This document shows, in pieces, positions 1 through 12,305 of a stretch of 64,000 bases of DNA. The notes below the pieces were generated by a model. That model saw nothing but the letters and a program-made list of their open reading frames with translations, searched no databases and was not told the origin of the DNA. A program made the position numbers and the translations under genes. This stretch comes from Symbiodinium natans. Lineage: Eukaryota > Sar > Dinophyceae > Suessiales > Symbiodiniaceae. Where the stretch lies: contig CAJNDS010002096.1 of assembly GCA_905221605.1 (NCBI GenBank), positions 491,001 to 555,000 of the forward strand, in the 5' to 3' direction. Numbering within the stretch: position 1 is the first letter of the stretch; every line of letters starts with the position of its first letter.

Positions 1-1953
1 ACGCTGGTTAAGAAGTCTGAAGCAGCAGAGCTCCAGCTGGACGGTCCTGAGAAGACAAAGGGCCGAGTCGCCAGGCCATTTAAAGCTGAGTTAGTTGCCC
101 CATCGGACCATTCACTGTGCACGCACAATCATTCACACCCTGAACTCTACTTACTTGTATAGTAGTCGCACTAAGCCCGTACTCTAGCAGATCCTCGTGC
201 ATGTACTTGTAAGCATGAGGTCTGCATGGCAAGCTTTTCTTGACAGCGAGGAGTGCACAGGCTGCATAGCGCATAGTGGTGGCTTCACTCCTGAGATCTG
301 CTTCCGGGCACTAGGGCAAGGGATACGATTGATCTGAGGTTTGCTTTGCTCCAAGCTGCGAACTATGCCCACAACTCTATGCAGCTGGTCTGCAAGGGAA
401 GGATCAAGGGACCAGCCGGAGTTGGCGAGGTGTGCACAGAAGAAGTCGCAGGGCGAGACACACAAGGGTAAATCTGCCCTTCATGGAATACCAGTGAACT
501 TCATTCCTACTCTTCTTGAGAAGCTCAGCAAGTGCATATGCCCAATAGTCATTTGATGTGCACAGACTTCGGCCATGTCTGGTGGAGCAGAGTATCGCAC
601 CACACGAGGATGGCACAGATTATCCAGCAGTGGAAATACCTGGCACAGTGAGCTTCGTCAAGGAGGCGGGCAGCAGATCCTCCAAAGCAAGGTAACCGAA
701 AATGAGTGGACGCCATCCACGGTGTGAAATTCTCATTCTTACGCGAGCAAAAGCTGTGCAAAAGCTGAAGCTCGGCAGGCTAACAAGCTGCACCTGGTAG
801 CCCCGCAAAATGCCTTCCAGATGCAGCTATGCCAGCTCTTCCATTTGCAGTCTCTTTGAGGCTCTTTTTTGGGTTGAGGGGAACCCATTGAGACTCGACG
901 AAAGGCCATGCAACAAGGCATCGTGGACTTTACTTTTCGATATGAATCCACGGAACAAGTACCCACCTCTGTGCGTCAAGCCCTGTTACGAACACTGAGG
1001 GGTCTGGTCTGGTCTACCTTTTCTCTTTCTACTTTGCTTTCGCTCCCCTCTGCAGAGCGTGTGGCTGCTTGTTTGGCTTTCTCTGTTTTCGACAAGCTTA
1101 GGACAGCAACGTCTACAAGCTGTGCTACCAGGAAGACTTTAGCTGTGCCACTTGGACTGCTTTGAAGGGCAGTTGTCACATCCAGGTCCAGGTCCCTGCG
1201 GTTTGCCTTCGCGAGTAGAACACAGCAGGGGCATTGAGGGGCTGGGTTGGGCCCTTGGGTTGCGCCGGGTGTACGCGGGGGATATAAGGGGTCCCCTTTG
1301 AAGGTCCCATATTACGGGACCTAACTACCCGAAGAAACACACTCTGCAGATGCGAAGGAAGCCATTCGGCAATGAGTCCAAGATAGCCAACGCATGCCAA
1401 GCTCTCTAAGCTCTAGTCTCAACGCATGCCTGTCTAAGCATAACTTCTTTTTCTGGTCTCTGAGACGGCGAGGAGTGGGCGGAGCAGTCCGGTGGCCTCA
1501 AGATCCGTTTTGATCCCCATGTCAAGAGCATCGACCCCACATGCATCGGAGCGAAGCCTGTCTTGCAGTGGGGTCTTTGGAACCTGTAAATGGCACTACA
1601 ATCACTACAAACACAGTAAAACTCTTCAGAGACAAGACAATGTGCTGACGCGAGTCGTGATGGCGAGCTTCACCAGCCACCCAAGTGAGGAACAGGGACG
1701 CCACCATAAAGTTTGAGGGTGCCTGGCCGCGTGACCGAGTTCAATTTGCTCCCAGCTGTGAGGGCATCGTCAAGCCAAAGGCTTCTTGGTGCAAAGACCC
1801 CTCCCTTGATTGGTATGCAGGGATAGGGTTCATGAACAGGGATGCGATGGTTGCCGACGTACATTCGAGGAGGAACTGCCGGGTGAGAACAAGCGAGCAA
1901 TGTGGTACTCAGGCAACGTTTGCCGTTTTGCACTTTGATCAGGATGCCGACAC
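1..1953. other. No gene supported
   Basis: Short ORFs occur in all frames, but none shows a family motif, a run of exons with plausible splice sites, or clearly coding composition. The stretch is treated as intergenic. Confidence 0.5.
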
Positions 1954-2003
1954 CTGTATATATGTATATATATATATATATGTATGCTACCCCCCCCCCC
2001 CCG
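1954..2003. repeat. TA microsatellite followed by poly-C
   Basis: A TATATA/TGTATA tract runs directly into about 12 consecutive C. The same pattern of a TA-rich tract near a G or C homopolymer recurs at 4.25 kb and 52.7 kb. Confidence 0.9.
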
Positions 2004-2219
2004 CCCAGAACCCACCGTAAGCAAAGTGCAAGGGGGCGGGGTGTTTCCCCGAAGGCTGCGATATAATAAGTGCCATATCTGGCGGGCCACCCCTTTAAAC
2101 CAATGGGTAAGGGCAGTGTGAGGAAGTTGATTTTGGAACCTCTCCGCCGGGTCGCGCGCAGGAGAAATTCACCAAGCTTGCATCCTAAATAATCTGAACA
2201 CCAAGTTAGCTGAAACCTT

Positions 2220-3460
2220 CAAGAGTTCCACTAAACATTAAAGAGTTTCCCTGTGTTTATTCGTTTAAGGTTTAGATACAGACCCCATTCCCAAATACTT
2301 GCAAGCGAGAAATGCTTAGGAACAGTAATGCCTCGGGTGCCTGCTGGATGCAACCTTAGTGTTTAGCCCTATTCATGAAAAGCCTCTTTGTTGAAAGTTT
2401 AGGCTTAAACCTATTCCAAAGCCTTACATTTTCCCTCGCCACTAGAGAAATATCACTTAACCCTATTCGTTGACCGTTTAGGCTGACAGCCTGTTCCAAA
2501 ACTTTAGATCTTCCCTGGCTACTAAATATCAGCTAAAGCCCGGACCCTCTTCCCACGTATTCAACGAATACTGTTCAGTAGCATAGCCTCCTTCTTCAAG
2601 GTTTAGGCTGGCGCCTAGTCCAAAACCTTTTGTTTGCCCTCGTCACTAAAGACGTTTCACTAAATGCCCAGACCCTATTCCCTAAAAGACATTTTACTGA
2701 AGCCCAGACCCTTCTCCCATACTTTCAACGAAAATGATTTAGGAATATTCGTGCTTCCTATTCCTGTAATACAAACCCTAAAATTTATTGAAAGTTTAGG
2801 TTGAACTTAGTCCATAACCTTACGTTTCCCTCGCCACTGAAGGCATTTCGCTAAAGCACAGACCCTTGTCCCTAAGCTATAAAGCCCAGACCCTATTCCC
2901 ATACTTTCAACGAATATTGGTGGTCAGGCAGCCTATCTCTTGAAGGTGTAGGCTGAAGCCTAGTCCAAAACCGTATCTTCCCCGCGTCACTAGAGGCATT
3001 TCACTAAAGCCCAGACCCTATTCCCTAAAGAAATTTAACCAAATCCAGACCCTATTCCCATACTCTCAACGGAAATTGTTTACGAAGATTCCTGTAAACC
3101 CGAATAATCATTGAAGATTTAGGCCCTGAAACGTTTCCCTCGCTACTGAAGGCATTCGCTGAAGCCCAGACCCTTTTCCCCTTTGAACGTACATTGTTTA
3201 GGAGTAACCATGCTTCGGTGCCTGCGGGGAGTATCTTTCATGTTTAGGCTTAACTCCTCTCCTGTGAACCCTATTTGTTGAACATTCAGGCTGAAGCCTT
3301 GTCCAAACCTTACACTAAGACCCCATTATTTCAATGATTTTTGTTCAGGAAAAATCATGCTTCGGAGCCTGCGGGGTGTCCCCTTAATGTTTCAGCCCTA
3401 TCTAAAGCTTCGTTCCTGAAGCCTAAATTGTTTAGGGTTTAGAGGTAGGGTTTCGGGTTT
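2220..3460. repeat. Degenerate tandem repeat with telomere-like words
   Basis: A small set of words recurs in the same order with heavy divergence: GTTTAGGCTGAAGCC, TAGTCCAAAACC, CCCAGACCCTATTCCC and CTTTCAACGAA. Spacing is roughly 100-200 bp. GTTTAGGGTTTAG appears near the right end. It reads as an old satellite related to TTTAGGG telomere-like sequence. There are no coding features. Confidence 0.75.
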
Positions 3461-3493
3461 AAATTTTGAGGTCCAGGGTTACTCTTGGCAGAC

Positions 3494-3626
3494 CCCTTTT
3501 ATTCAAAACCGTTAATTTCCAAATATACACATCAGAGTTTTCTGGTCTCATGCTTATGTAGGACTTACTGTCAGGTACATTCCCTTTTATTCAAAACCGT
3601 TAATTTCCAAATATACACATCAGAGT
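3494..3626. repeat. 45-bp direct repeat pair
   Basis: The 45 bases at 3494-3538 recur without a visible mismatch at 3582-3626, that is 88 bp apart, with unrelated sequence between. Identity this high beside the decayed satellite implies a recent duplication or a short mobile sequence. Confidence 0.85.
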
Positions 3627-3715
3627 AACAGCGTGGTCGTATCCGTCTAGATTTGACCCCCCCACCAAATTGTGTATAGCTATAAATACGAAATATGAAC
3701 GTATTACTTTGCTAT

Positions 3716-4225
3716 ATATCTTGGTTCCCGGGACCTGGGCCCGTGGGTTTGGGGAGCCAGGCAATTAGCACTCATTAGCACGGCCCTATACCCTGGGAAG
3801 CAAGAATCCCCGCAAGACTTTTTTGGGAGTCTTGGTTCTTGGTTCTTGGTTCCGGCCGTGTTAATTAACACGGGGCCCGTGTTAATTGACACGGCCCCAC
3901 ACCCCTGGGAAGCAAGAATCCCCGCAAGACTTTTTTGGGAGTCTTGGTTCTTGGTTCTTGGTTCCGGCCGTGTGAATTAACACGGGGCCCGTGTTAATTG
4001 ACACGGCCCCACACCCCTTGGGAAGCAAGAATTCCCGCAAGGTTTTTTTGGGATTCTTGGTTCTAGGTTCCGGCCATGTTAATTCACACGGGGCCCGTGT
4101 TAATTAACACGGCCCCACACACCTGGGAAGCAAGCCCCGCAAGATTTTTTGGGAATCTTGGTTCTTGGTTCTTGGTTCCGGCCGTGTTAATTAACATTGG
4201 GCCTGTGTTAATTAACCCTGTCCCA
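3716..4225. repeat. ~111-bp tandem array with palindromic cores
   Basis: Four units begin near 3797, 3908, 4020 and 4127. Each has GGAAGCAAGAATCCCCGCAAG, a T-run with GGGAGTCTTGGTTC, then the inverted-repeat core CCGTGTTAATTAACACGG followed by CCCGTGTTAATTGACACGG. The cores can fold into cruciforms or hairpins, and some carry small substitutions between units. The minus-strand ORF inside the array is a by-product of the repeat. Confidence 0.9.
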
Positions 4226-4265
4226 GGCTGAGAAAACTAAATTATTTGAGGGTGGGTTCTGGGGG

Positions 4266-4345
4266 CGGGGGGTGTCTATATATATATACATACATATACA
4301 TATATATATATATTTATTTACTATACATATGTATGTACATGAGTG
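4266..4345. repeat. TA-rich microsatellite
   Basis: Alternating TATA/CATA tracts follow a G-rich segment. No coding content is supported. Confidence 0.85.
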
Positions 4346-4584
4346 TCAATATGTGTAAACGGCAGGCGAAGCTCTCGATGGCCTCAAGCTCTGCTACAAG
4401 CCAGACACATCGGATGCAGCCCCTGAGATGGAACGGAGATGAATGGAGCTGAGTTGCCGAGAGGTACACTCGAGAATACACTTACCAACACAATCCGGTA
4501 ATTCTCGGAATATCAGTAATATCAGTGTGACGATGAATCGTCCTAGTCATTGTGTTCATTCGCTCTGCTTGTTTGGCGGTGGCG

Positions 4585-5535
4585 GGAGCTGCGCATCAGC
4601 AATTCTGAGGTTTCCGGGTATGTGACAAGCGTCAAGGAGCAGGAAGACATCCTGCTCTACATAAAGAAAGTCACCTTCAAGAGTGTTCTCACATCGTGCT
4701 TGGCAGCAAATGGAGTTGACAGTTCAGGCTCAAGATCCTTAAATCCGAGTCGCAACACATCCAAGGTTCAGCCCCAAGACCATCACAAGCAACACGGAGA
4801 ATACGATTTTCCTCTGGGGCAAGTGGCAAGTCTTCGAAGGAAAAGTACAAGTTGGTGGAAAAGTGTGTTTCGCACAAGAGATTACAGGCTGCACACCCTG
4901 CGCAAACCTCAGCATATGTGGACGGACTCTTGGGTGCATCCGACCCATGTCAGCTCTAGCGCCTGAGGTTCCTCTGGCCTGCGGGAAGCCTTCGATATTG
5001 ATGTGGCCGACGAGCTGGTGCCCGGTCCTCTCGGTAAGGTTACGTACCGACCTGACACATGGCAGCATTCAACCTTTTTGTTGACAAAATCAACAGGCAT
5101 CAGCATCTTCATGAGCTCGCCTAGATGCCATATGCAGTGTACTGTGCAGGTCGCATCGCACGCTCGAAACGAGATTCTTTGCTATCAAGCTCCCGAAAGC
5201 TGCCACTGGGTGCGTCAAACTGACCTTGTTCTGCAGGCACGGGAGGACTCACTTAGAAATAGTGCAAGAGGCAGCGCAAAAAGCATTGTGAAGTACAAAG
5301 CTTGGACCATCGTCGAGCTGTTGAAGAACTTCGGCCGTCTACAATTCGTGTCCGCTGTGTTCGAATCATGCGGAACATGTCTGAGCTTGCCCTGGCAGGT
5401 GCTCATGGAGCAAGTGCCGGCGGCAACATCACCCACAACGGTGTCATCAATTTGGCCGAGATTGGCTACGATGAATGCCTTACCTCCGCAATCAGATGGT
5501 TGGCAAACCATTGTGCAAGCCTGACTTCATCTTGA
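4585..5535 (+). CDS. Candidate multi-exon gene, product not recognised
   Basis: Several plus-strand segments look like exons, but no single ORF spans them. About 4590-4680 encodes a polar stretch including EQEDILLYIKKVTFK. About 4770-4890 encodes a beta-rich stretch including LWGKWQVFEGKVQVGGKV. 4968-5033 encodes SSGLREAFDIDVADELVPG and is bounded by GAG|GTTCC and TCG|GTAAGG, a good acceptor and GT donor. About 5350-5535 includes AHGASAGGNITHNG and ends in a stop. LYIKKVTFK faintly recalls a YEATS-domain strand, but the rest of that domain was not found. The boundaries are estimates and the segments may not all belong to one transcript. Confidence 0.35.
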
Positions 5536-7090
5536 CCTCGTCGAGAGTTACTAGCAGTTCAGTAAGATGTGAAGTAGGGCATTCTTTGCACGGCCGATTG
5601 CATGTTTATTCCGGCGCGCATTCGAATCATCTTGGTTGCATTGCATGTACATGGACATGTCTGCTTTGCTCAGAGCTGGCTGCCAGGTTCTGACCTCCAT
5701 AACTTTTGCAGATGCAACTGCAGGTGATAAGGCGCGCCCGTACCACTGCTACTTGTAGAGGGCTCAAAAGTTGGGATTGCAAGAAGGCGCACGGAGTGCA
5801 CGACAAGCGTGACTAAATTCAGCACCAATGCACGAAAGCGGGCGAGGCGTCTCAAAGTTCTGGGACTGCCAGGGAGTGGAATATCAAATGATGCCACGTG
5901 CTAAGAGAGGCAGACCGAGGCCCACGGAGAGTTCCCAAGCAGACCCCGAAGGTGGTGACCTGCACTCCAGAGGAAGGAGAACAATCTACAGTAGCTAGAT
6001 GATTGACATGCTAGTCGCACACACATGGGAAGGACGCCGTTGAAAATGTGAGAAATATTGTGAGAAATACTTCAAGAAACAAAAGACGAAGATGCACATG
6101 GAAATGCGATGTTCCAGGGTGGCAAATCACTGCCTGCTGTGCGGCCGTTGGCTTGTGTCACCCCGTACGTTGCGAAGTGCGGAACTCCGAGATTGAGGCA
6201 CGCTTCGCAAGTAGCAGCTCGAAACTATGTGATGACAGGCGATCTTCATCAACAGCAAGGATTCTCAGACCTGTCACGGTGTGAGGCCGGACAAGGAGGC
6301 CATCTCTCTGCGTTCGGGATGTGCTATAGAGCAACATAGGAGTGTGCTCCAAACGGTCCAGCCTGAACTTTCCCCACGATAGTTTCAATTCTACAAAAAC
6401 GCTTGAACTACGTTTTTGCATTTAGCCACTCAGCCCCACCCTGATTTTTTATGCCCGGAGCCCCAGGTTGGCTTTGGTGAAGCGCACTTCTCCTTCTCCC
6501 AGCTGGGCGTATATCTGCTCTGCTACCGAATCTCGAATCCGCACATAGAAAAAGCCTCGCGCCATCTTTCCTTCGATTAATGGCTGCACGCGCGGCCCTT
6601 TCATCTGCCTCGGCCGGGGGCACACTGGGCTGAGGAGCACAGCACTGACCTCCAGATCCCAGAGAGATTGACCTTCTAAGATGGACCCTCACATCCAAAG
6701 CCTTAAAATGAGCGAAACGCCAGGTTCAGGGCTTCATGGTTTTTTCTGAGTCTAAGACGGCCTTCTTAAGGTCTCCCTTTGGGGGCGGGGGGGGTAGCGG
6801 GCGGCAGTGATGATTCTGATACTCCTTCGGCCCGAGGCCTCAGCGCATTAACACAGGCCTACCGGCCTGCAATTGTGACAAAACCACAGGCCTGGCCAGG
6901 ATGTCATGTTGCAAGAAGCAGGAACATGAGTTCTGGCGAACAGGTCCCCCCTCTCCCCCGGCTAGCAGACACCATGAATTGACCTAATTGACTTGCAAAC
7001 TTCAAGGATCAGCTGGTGCCGCTTGGTCCGCAGCGAACTGATTGTTTGGTCCATTAGCCGGGAGCCGGGGGGCACTAGCCTGATGAGCCC
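5536..7090. other. Mostly non-coding, one coding-like minus segment
   Basis: Nothing is recognisable except about 6449-6570 on the minus strand, which encodes a coding-like stretch containing ARGFFYVRIRDSVAEQIYAQ. It could be an exon of the minus-strand gene further right. No domain is identified. Confidence 0.3.
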
Positions 7091-7380
7091 CTAGCCGAAA
7101 CTGCGCCACTCAACAATGGTTGCAACATCTTGCACTAGCCAGAGCATTGAGCAGCCTGCATTAATTCTCAACATCCCAAGGCGCATGACTCTGTTCTCCA
7201 GAGCGGCTTCAACCTCACTGTGAAGACTCCAGGTGTTACAAAAGACATGACACTTATCTGCATGGAGTGTAGCCTCCATCGGAATGATGGGAATTAGGCC
7301 AGATGACATGCCTTCAGCAAGGAGTCGAGCAGCATCTTGTCGCCCCAAGAGCATTCGGAATTGTCTTGACAAAAAAAGGA
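7091..7380 (-). CDS. Candidate terminal exon, product not recognised
   Basis: The open minus-strand stretch includes QDAARLLAEGMSSGLIP and ends ATIVEWRSFG before a stop. Composition is protein-like, with amphipathic helices and few low-complexity runs, while the other frames contain many stops. No family is recognised. If real it is probably the 3' end of a minus-strand gene whose upstream exons lie to the right, between 8 and 10 kb. Confidence 0.35.
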
Positions 7381-8105
7381 TTCGACCCTTCGAAAGCAAA
7401 GGGGGCAGCCTGGATTGTTCTGCACTGCAGCTGGTGGCTTTGCTGCAGAGGGCATCAGCTGGGGCCGCTGTCCTGCACAGGCATCTTGAACAGCCGTACC
7501 GCTCTTGCTGGATCTCTCAAATGCCCGTCTCAGGTTCCACACTGCTCCATGATGAATTCTGGCTCATGCCAAGCATCCTACATAATTCACAGAGGACCTG
7601 AAGCTGCAAGCAAATGCACCTGCAGTTTGGGCCTTTTGGCTTCGGCTGCTGGTTTCCTGCTCGGAGTCGCGGCCTCCATCCCATGCCACAGTGCTGCGGT
7701 CGTGCCATTCTTGTGCTGGTTTCCCTCTTCACGCATGCTTCGGTGTCACATGCCACGTGCCATCGGCTTACACTCCCCTTCCTGGTGCAACCCTCGACAG
7801 TACGTCATGCGCCGCTCTCACACTGGATAAGTAGGAGTTGGCCAGTGCATGGAGCTCGGCTTTGCATGTGCTGCTTTTCTGGCAGGAGTTGGTTTCAGAT
7901 GCAGTTGGAATGCGGAGTTGAAGCCTCCTGCGTTGCATGGCCGCAGTACATGGCAGCATCGCATAAGAAGTCCTGCAAGCAAAGAAAGCACTGCGTGATG
8001 AACCCAAAATGAGGTGCGACGTGGACAGGGCCACTGCAGGGTCTGCGGACATTTGTGCTGCTGCGCCAGCGGCCAAGAATTTTCAATCGTGGCTTGCTGA
8101 CATTT

Positions 8106-8746
8106 TTAGATCCCGGCCATACAGTAGTCTCCCCTGAGCTCCCAGGAAGTGTCCAGGAAGACCATCCCTGTGCTGGTGACAGTCGCGAGAATAGCTGTGC
8201 CCTCCAGCTGAAAGCTGCTGGCTGCTGGACATGCACATCCCAGACCAGGATATCGGAGGCTGAGACTAGCTCCAGGCTCTTGTTCACGCATGCTGATGTC
8301 TGGCGAGAAGAGCCAAAGCTGTCCAAATCTATCGTTCACCATGGCACGCGCGCAGCAAAGTGTGCATTGCCACATCTGCGAGATTCTGCGAACCAGAGTG
8401 CCGACAAGTCTGACATTTGCTGACATGCCTGGCTGAGAGCGTAGGTCTCGACCTCTCCTGGGAGAAGCGGCGTGGTCTGCCTCCAAATGCGACATATCAT
8501 CTGTTACCATGCACACAAGACGGGCTCATCTATTGAACAGGTGTTCTGCTGCTTGTGCTAGAGGCTGCGTCTGCCGTGGCTTCCAAGCAGAAGGTCAAGC
8601 GACAAGAAAAGGTAAGCGAGCCCAGTCAGGCTGTGCACGATCGCATGCTCCTCACTCTTGATGGAGACGTCCAATGCGTAGCAAGAGACGAGACGGAAGC
8701 GCGAATGGTCAGCCGTTGACATGTGGCTTGTGATGAATCTTGGCAC
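8106..8746 (-). CDS. Candidate minus-strand exons, product not recognised
   Basis: One coding-like segment, about 8570-8710, includes ALDVSIKSEEHAIVHSLTGL. A second, about 8130-8290, includes LVSASDILVWDVHV in one frame and GTAILATVTSTGMVFLD in the adjacent frame. The frame change suggests a short intron or an indel. The VWDV string is reminiscent of a WD-repeat strand, but one string is not enough to name the family. Exon ends are not resolved. Confidence 0.3.
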
Positions 8747-9229
8747 TCAGGGACGGGGAAAATTGTCCGCAGCTTACACCATCCAGAGCCGACGACAACA
8801 TGGACCAGGGCAAGTGCTGTTGGTCACTCGGCATGTGCAATGCGAAGCCATTTGGAGATCGAGGTTAGTCGGTGGCGGCTTGATCCTGACCCCACTCCTT
8901 GGCGTTCGGCCAGCAGCCTGAGTCATGAACTTCATGAACCTCACCGAGACACCCGGTGCAAGATATCATGCACCAGTTCATCTCTTTACAGTCCGAGGCC
9001 ACTCAGACGATTGGAGCCGAAGCTCAGGGCTTTGCCAGGTCCCAGATGGCATTCTGCTTCTAATGGTCTGTTTATGGTCACTGCATGTCACGCATGGGGT
9101 ATTGTATGGTCATATTCCGAGCCTGTTATCATAGCCTTCAGCTCTGAACTTGGAAGAGCTCCTGTTTTGCAGCAGCATGCAGCACTTTTGTAACTTGACG
9201 TAACTTGACGTAGCATGTTGTAACATGTT

Positions 9230-9344
9230 GTCGCACGTAGGTGGAGCAGCTCGGCAGCTCTTGCATCTTCGACCCAACGGGAGAAGAGTTCCACCTCCAC
9301 GACTCTCGTGCGGACCTTGAACTTGGGATCAGCTTGTGCTGCTT
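9230..9344 (-). CDS. Candidate minus-strand exon, product not recognised
   Basis: It encodes a charged helical stretch including FKVRTRVVEVELFSRWVEDA. A plausible acceptor lies just upstream on the minus strand (GTGAAAG|AAGC). Similar exon-like segments lie at 9437-9487 and about 9605-9725, all in the same orientation, so they may form one gene. No domain is recognised. Confidence 0.4.
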
Positions 9345-9436
9345 CTTTCACACGGCTCCTTCGTGCCCCATTGTAGCTTAAAGATGTCTGAGATTGAAAA
9401 ACGGCGATTTTGATTTAGCGCTGCAGGCTTTGGCGC

Positions 9437-9487
9437 TGAGATCTCTGAGCGGAGCTTTGCCAACCCCAAGTCAAACGGGCTGAGAAC
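9437..9487 (-). CDS. Candidate short minus-strand exon
   Basis: The segment starts after an AG|G acceptor (GACACAG|GTTC) and encodes VLSPFDLGLAKLRSEIS before a CAG. It is exon-sized and consistent with the neighbouring minus-strand segments. The product is not recognised. Confidence 0.35.
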
Positions 9488-9604
9488 CTGTGTCACAGAT
9501 TTGATGCACATTAAGAGATGGTGCAGATGAACATGTGTGTGTTTAATACATGTCAGGCTCTATACTCAAATCAGATCAACCGATCACACATGAAAGCCAG
9601 CCTT

Positions 9605-9725
9605 CTCGAGCTTTGACAGGCAATTCTCCACTGCGAGTGCAAAGTCAAGAATAAGTCAAGATTATCTTCCACAGCCTGGCCGTAGAGGGTGCTCATGAGC
9701 ACAGCGCGAAGTTTAATTGCGCCTA
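9605..9725 (-). CDS. Candidate minus-strand exon, product not recognised
   Basis: It encodes AIKLRAVLMSTLYGQAVEDN followed by LDLFLTLHSQWRIACQS. An AG|G acceptor (CGTAG|GCGC) lies at its start on the minus strand. It looks like a helical segment of a larger protein. No family is identified, and the 3' boundary is uncertain. Confidence 0.4.
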
Positions 9726-10967
9726 CGCACAGGAAGGGAAACATGGTACGTGTATCAGAGCGAGGCTGTGGATACATGCAGCATTTATGAGAACAGATGA
9801 CAAGGCCGCAGGCCTCTCAAGGCTTGGTTTGACTAGATTTTCCTTCTTTTTCCTGAGAGCAGGCGAGATGCCGGCCAGGCCTTGCCCTGCCAAGCAAGAT
9901 AAGTTTGTGAACATCCCACGGCATTGGCGTACGCACTTCCCGATGAGCTGGCAACGCCAGACAGTCATGAGACTGTCTCCGAAGCACGGGATCGAACAAA
10001 ACTTTCATGTTCACAGCAAGTGGAAGTAGTGAGACACATGGCCAGCGGGGACGACCGTCTTTCTGCATCTTTCTGCAACATTCTCGCAATCCATGGCAAT
10101 CCACACTCCAGGTATCAATGGACTCCAACCAGAACTCAAGACTCGCTGGCTCGAAGGCAGATCGCTTGAAAATGCTAGGTGACATGTGTTGACATGGCCC
10201 GCGCAAGAAGTGCATCCTGCGTGCATCTGCAGGAAGCGCCGACGTGTGGCACTCATCAAGAGCCACACATGCGACACTCTGGTCAAGGGCAATTCCAATT
10301 TCCTTCTGACATATTTTCGCACTGCCGTGCGTTGCAGGTTCAAGCATCCAGTCATCGTTTTGACCCAAAGATTTCCTCCGTACCGTCCAGTCCTAGAGTG
10401 TCTACGAAAGAACGAAAGCAGGAATTGGCTGTTGTATCTTCTTCCTTTGTCAAACCGCCTCTTCCTGTGCATCTCTTCCTATGCATCACCGCAGTAGCAA
10501 TGCTGCAATCCCTTGGAGGTATGGAAAGACAAGACGGCTTTACGAGTGTGGGCAATACAGATCCACAGAAACACCAACTGCTCTTAAACTTGAGTGTGCA
10601 GCGACATGCTTGGCATGGTGCGTCTAGTGTTGCTTGTATACGGGATGGTCTAGACAACTTCCTACAGTGGTCGCGACAGACCACCAGATGAAGACTTTGT
10701 GGCATATGTTTCCCGGCTCGTCGCAACTTGTTATATCACCATCGGGCGATTCAGTCTATCTCAGTCTCAGGGCTTTACGCAGACACACACTCACATGAAT
10801 ATTAGTTCCACATAGACACCATCTGAGCAGCAGGTCCGGTTATCCAGCTTATATCCAGCTTGGGCTGAGGCTGTCTGGCATCCCTGACGTGGCGTTGGTG
10901 CTCTGCTCAGCACAAGCATGGTGCAGAAAAGGGCGCCATGGGAACAATGAGAATATCTGCAGTGCAG

Positions 10968-11410
10968 GGCAATCGTTGGGAACTCGTTCAAAAGGGGGAC
11001 TATGAGGAGCAGCACCACAAGATTGAGAAGATCTTGGCTGGTGCTGGCGGAGAGCTCCGCCTGGGTGCAGTCGAGCAACTATTGAACACGCAACTCCACA
11101 AGCAGGCTAGCATGGCGATTGTGTACATGTACATTTCGGGCTGCTTGTGGCAAATTGCCATGCTATCCCTTGCAGGCGCTCACCGGGTTTACCGTCATTG
11201 CGTGGCCCTGCCCATCTTTGAAGCTCGGTTTGGAAGTCCGAGCTGTCAGAGTTTCACATGCGACATATGCGACCTAGTCACCACTTTTCATTTGCCAGGT
11301 CTGCAGATGGGGACCATCTGAAGGATCTTGTGCGGCTCACGTCGAAGCAGGCGTCACCTGCAGAAAGCTTGTCGGAAGTTCATGGTGAATGGTGGGAAAC
11401 TTGTCCTATC
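10968..11410 (+). CDS. Candidate plus-strand exon pair, product not recognised
   Basis: Segment one (10968 to about 11105) follows a TGCAG|G acceptor and encodes GNRWELVQKGDYEEQHHKIE and then a helix with LRLGAVEQLLNTQLHKQ. Segment two (11299 to about 11410) follows TGCCAG|G and encodes DGDHLKDLVRLTSKQASPAE. Both are exon-like and in the plus orientation, opposite to the flanking candidates, so this may be a small separate gene. The join and the ends are not established. Confidence 0.35.
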
Positions 11411-12305
11411 TTGTCCTACCGGCACTAATTGCGGATCCTTTCAGAGATTTAGGGATCTGTGTCACAAAGTCAGGTGTGCCAACTTCTTGAAGGACCAAGT
11501 CTGCAGATGGCACACCTGGAGGCCGCTTCTGTAGACAGTTCCCGACAAGGGTGTCGCTAGAAGCCGCTAGAACACTTACAAAGAACAATTACGAGCAGTT
11601 GCCATCTGATCATGGTGTTATGCCAATAGGCGTGCCAAGCTTGCACGTGTTTCACGTGCTATGAAGTGAGGGCTCAAGCTTGGGAGCCATCTTGTGCCTT
11701 CGTGAAGGCGGACCGCTTTTTGGCCTTTGTGAAGTGAACGCTGTCCACATTAAGGTAGACCGGTTTTGCTGCCAGCCCAGGCAAGCGAGCTTTCAGAGTT
11801 TTGGCATTGGATCGGCTACTGTATGTCCTTAACGTACAGGGTCACAAGGAGACGCCTGCACCTATGACAGAACCGGTGAGCGCAAAATTGGATCAACAAT
11901 TGGAAGACAAGTCGGCAGCATCCAGTCGTGTGTCCCACGAAATCCGGTGGCTCATCCCGGCCAAAAACTGGCGCAGGGACAGCGCATAGGGTCACTCCGC
12001 ATGATTTTTGAATTCACGTCATGACTTTGAGCCGAGTTGCACTCTGCCAACATGCTGAAGTAGAGATCTGAGAATAGTATGCGGTGTGCATGCAATGTTC
12101 ACACAATCAAGTGCTTCAAAAAGGAGCATGCCTGTGCACGAAGGGCCCACAATGCCCACAAACTCCACGACACTTCTTGGCACGCCACACAATCTAGCCA
12201 CTGGAGACAGGATTGTTGCGCCGCTGGCGCATGAACCACCGCGAAGCCAAAGACAACAGGGCGCCTCGTTGCTTGCGAGAGCGGCCTTCTGTGGCCTTCT
12301 CCATT

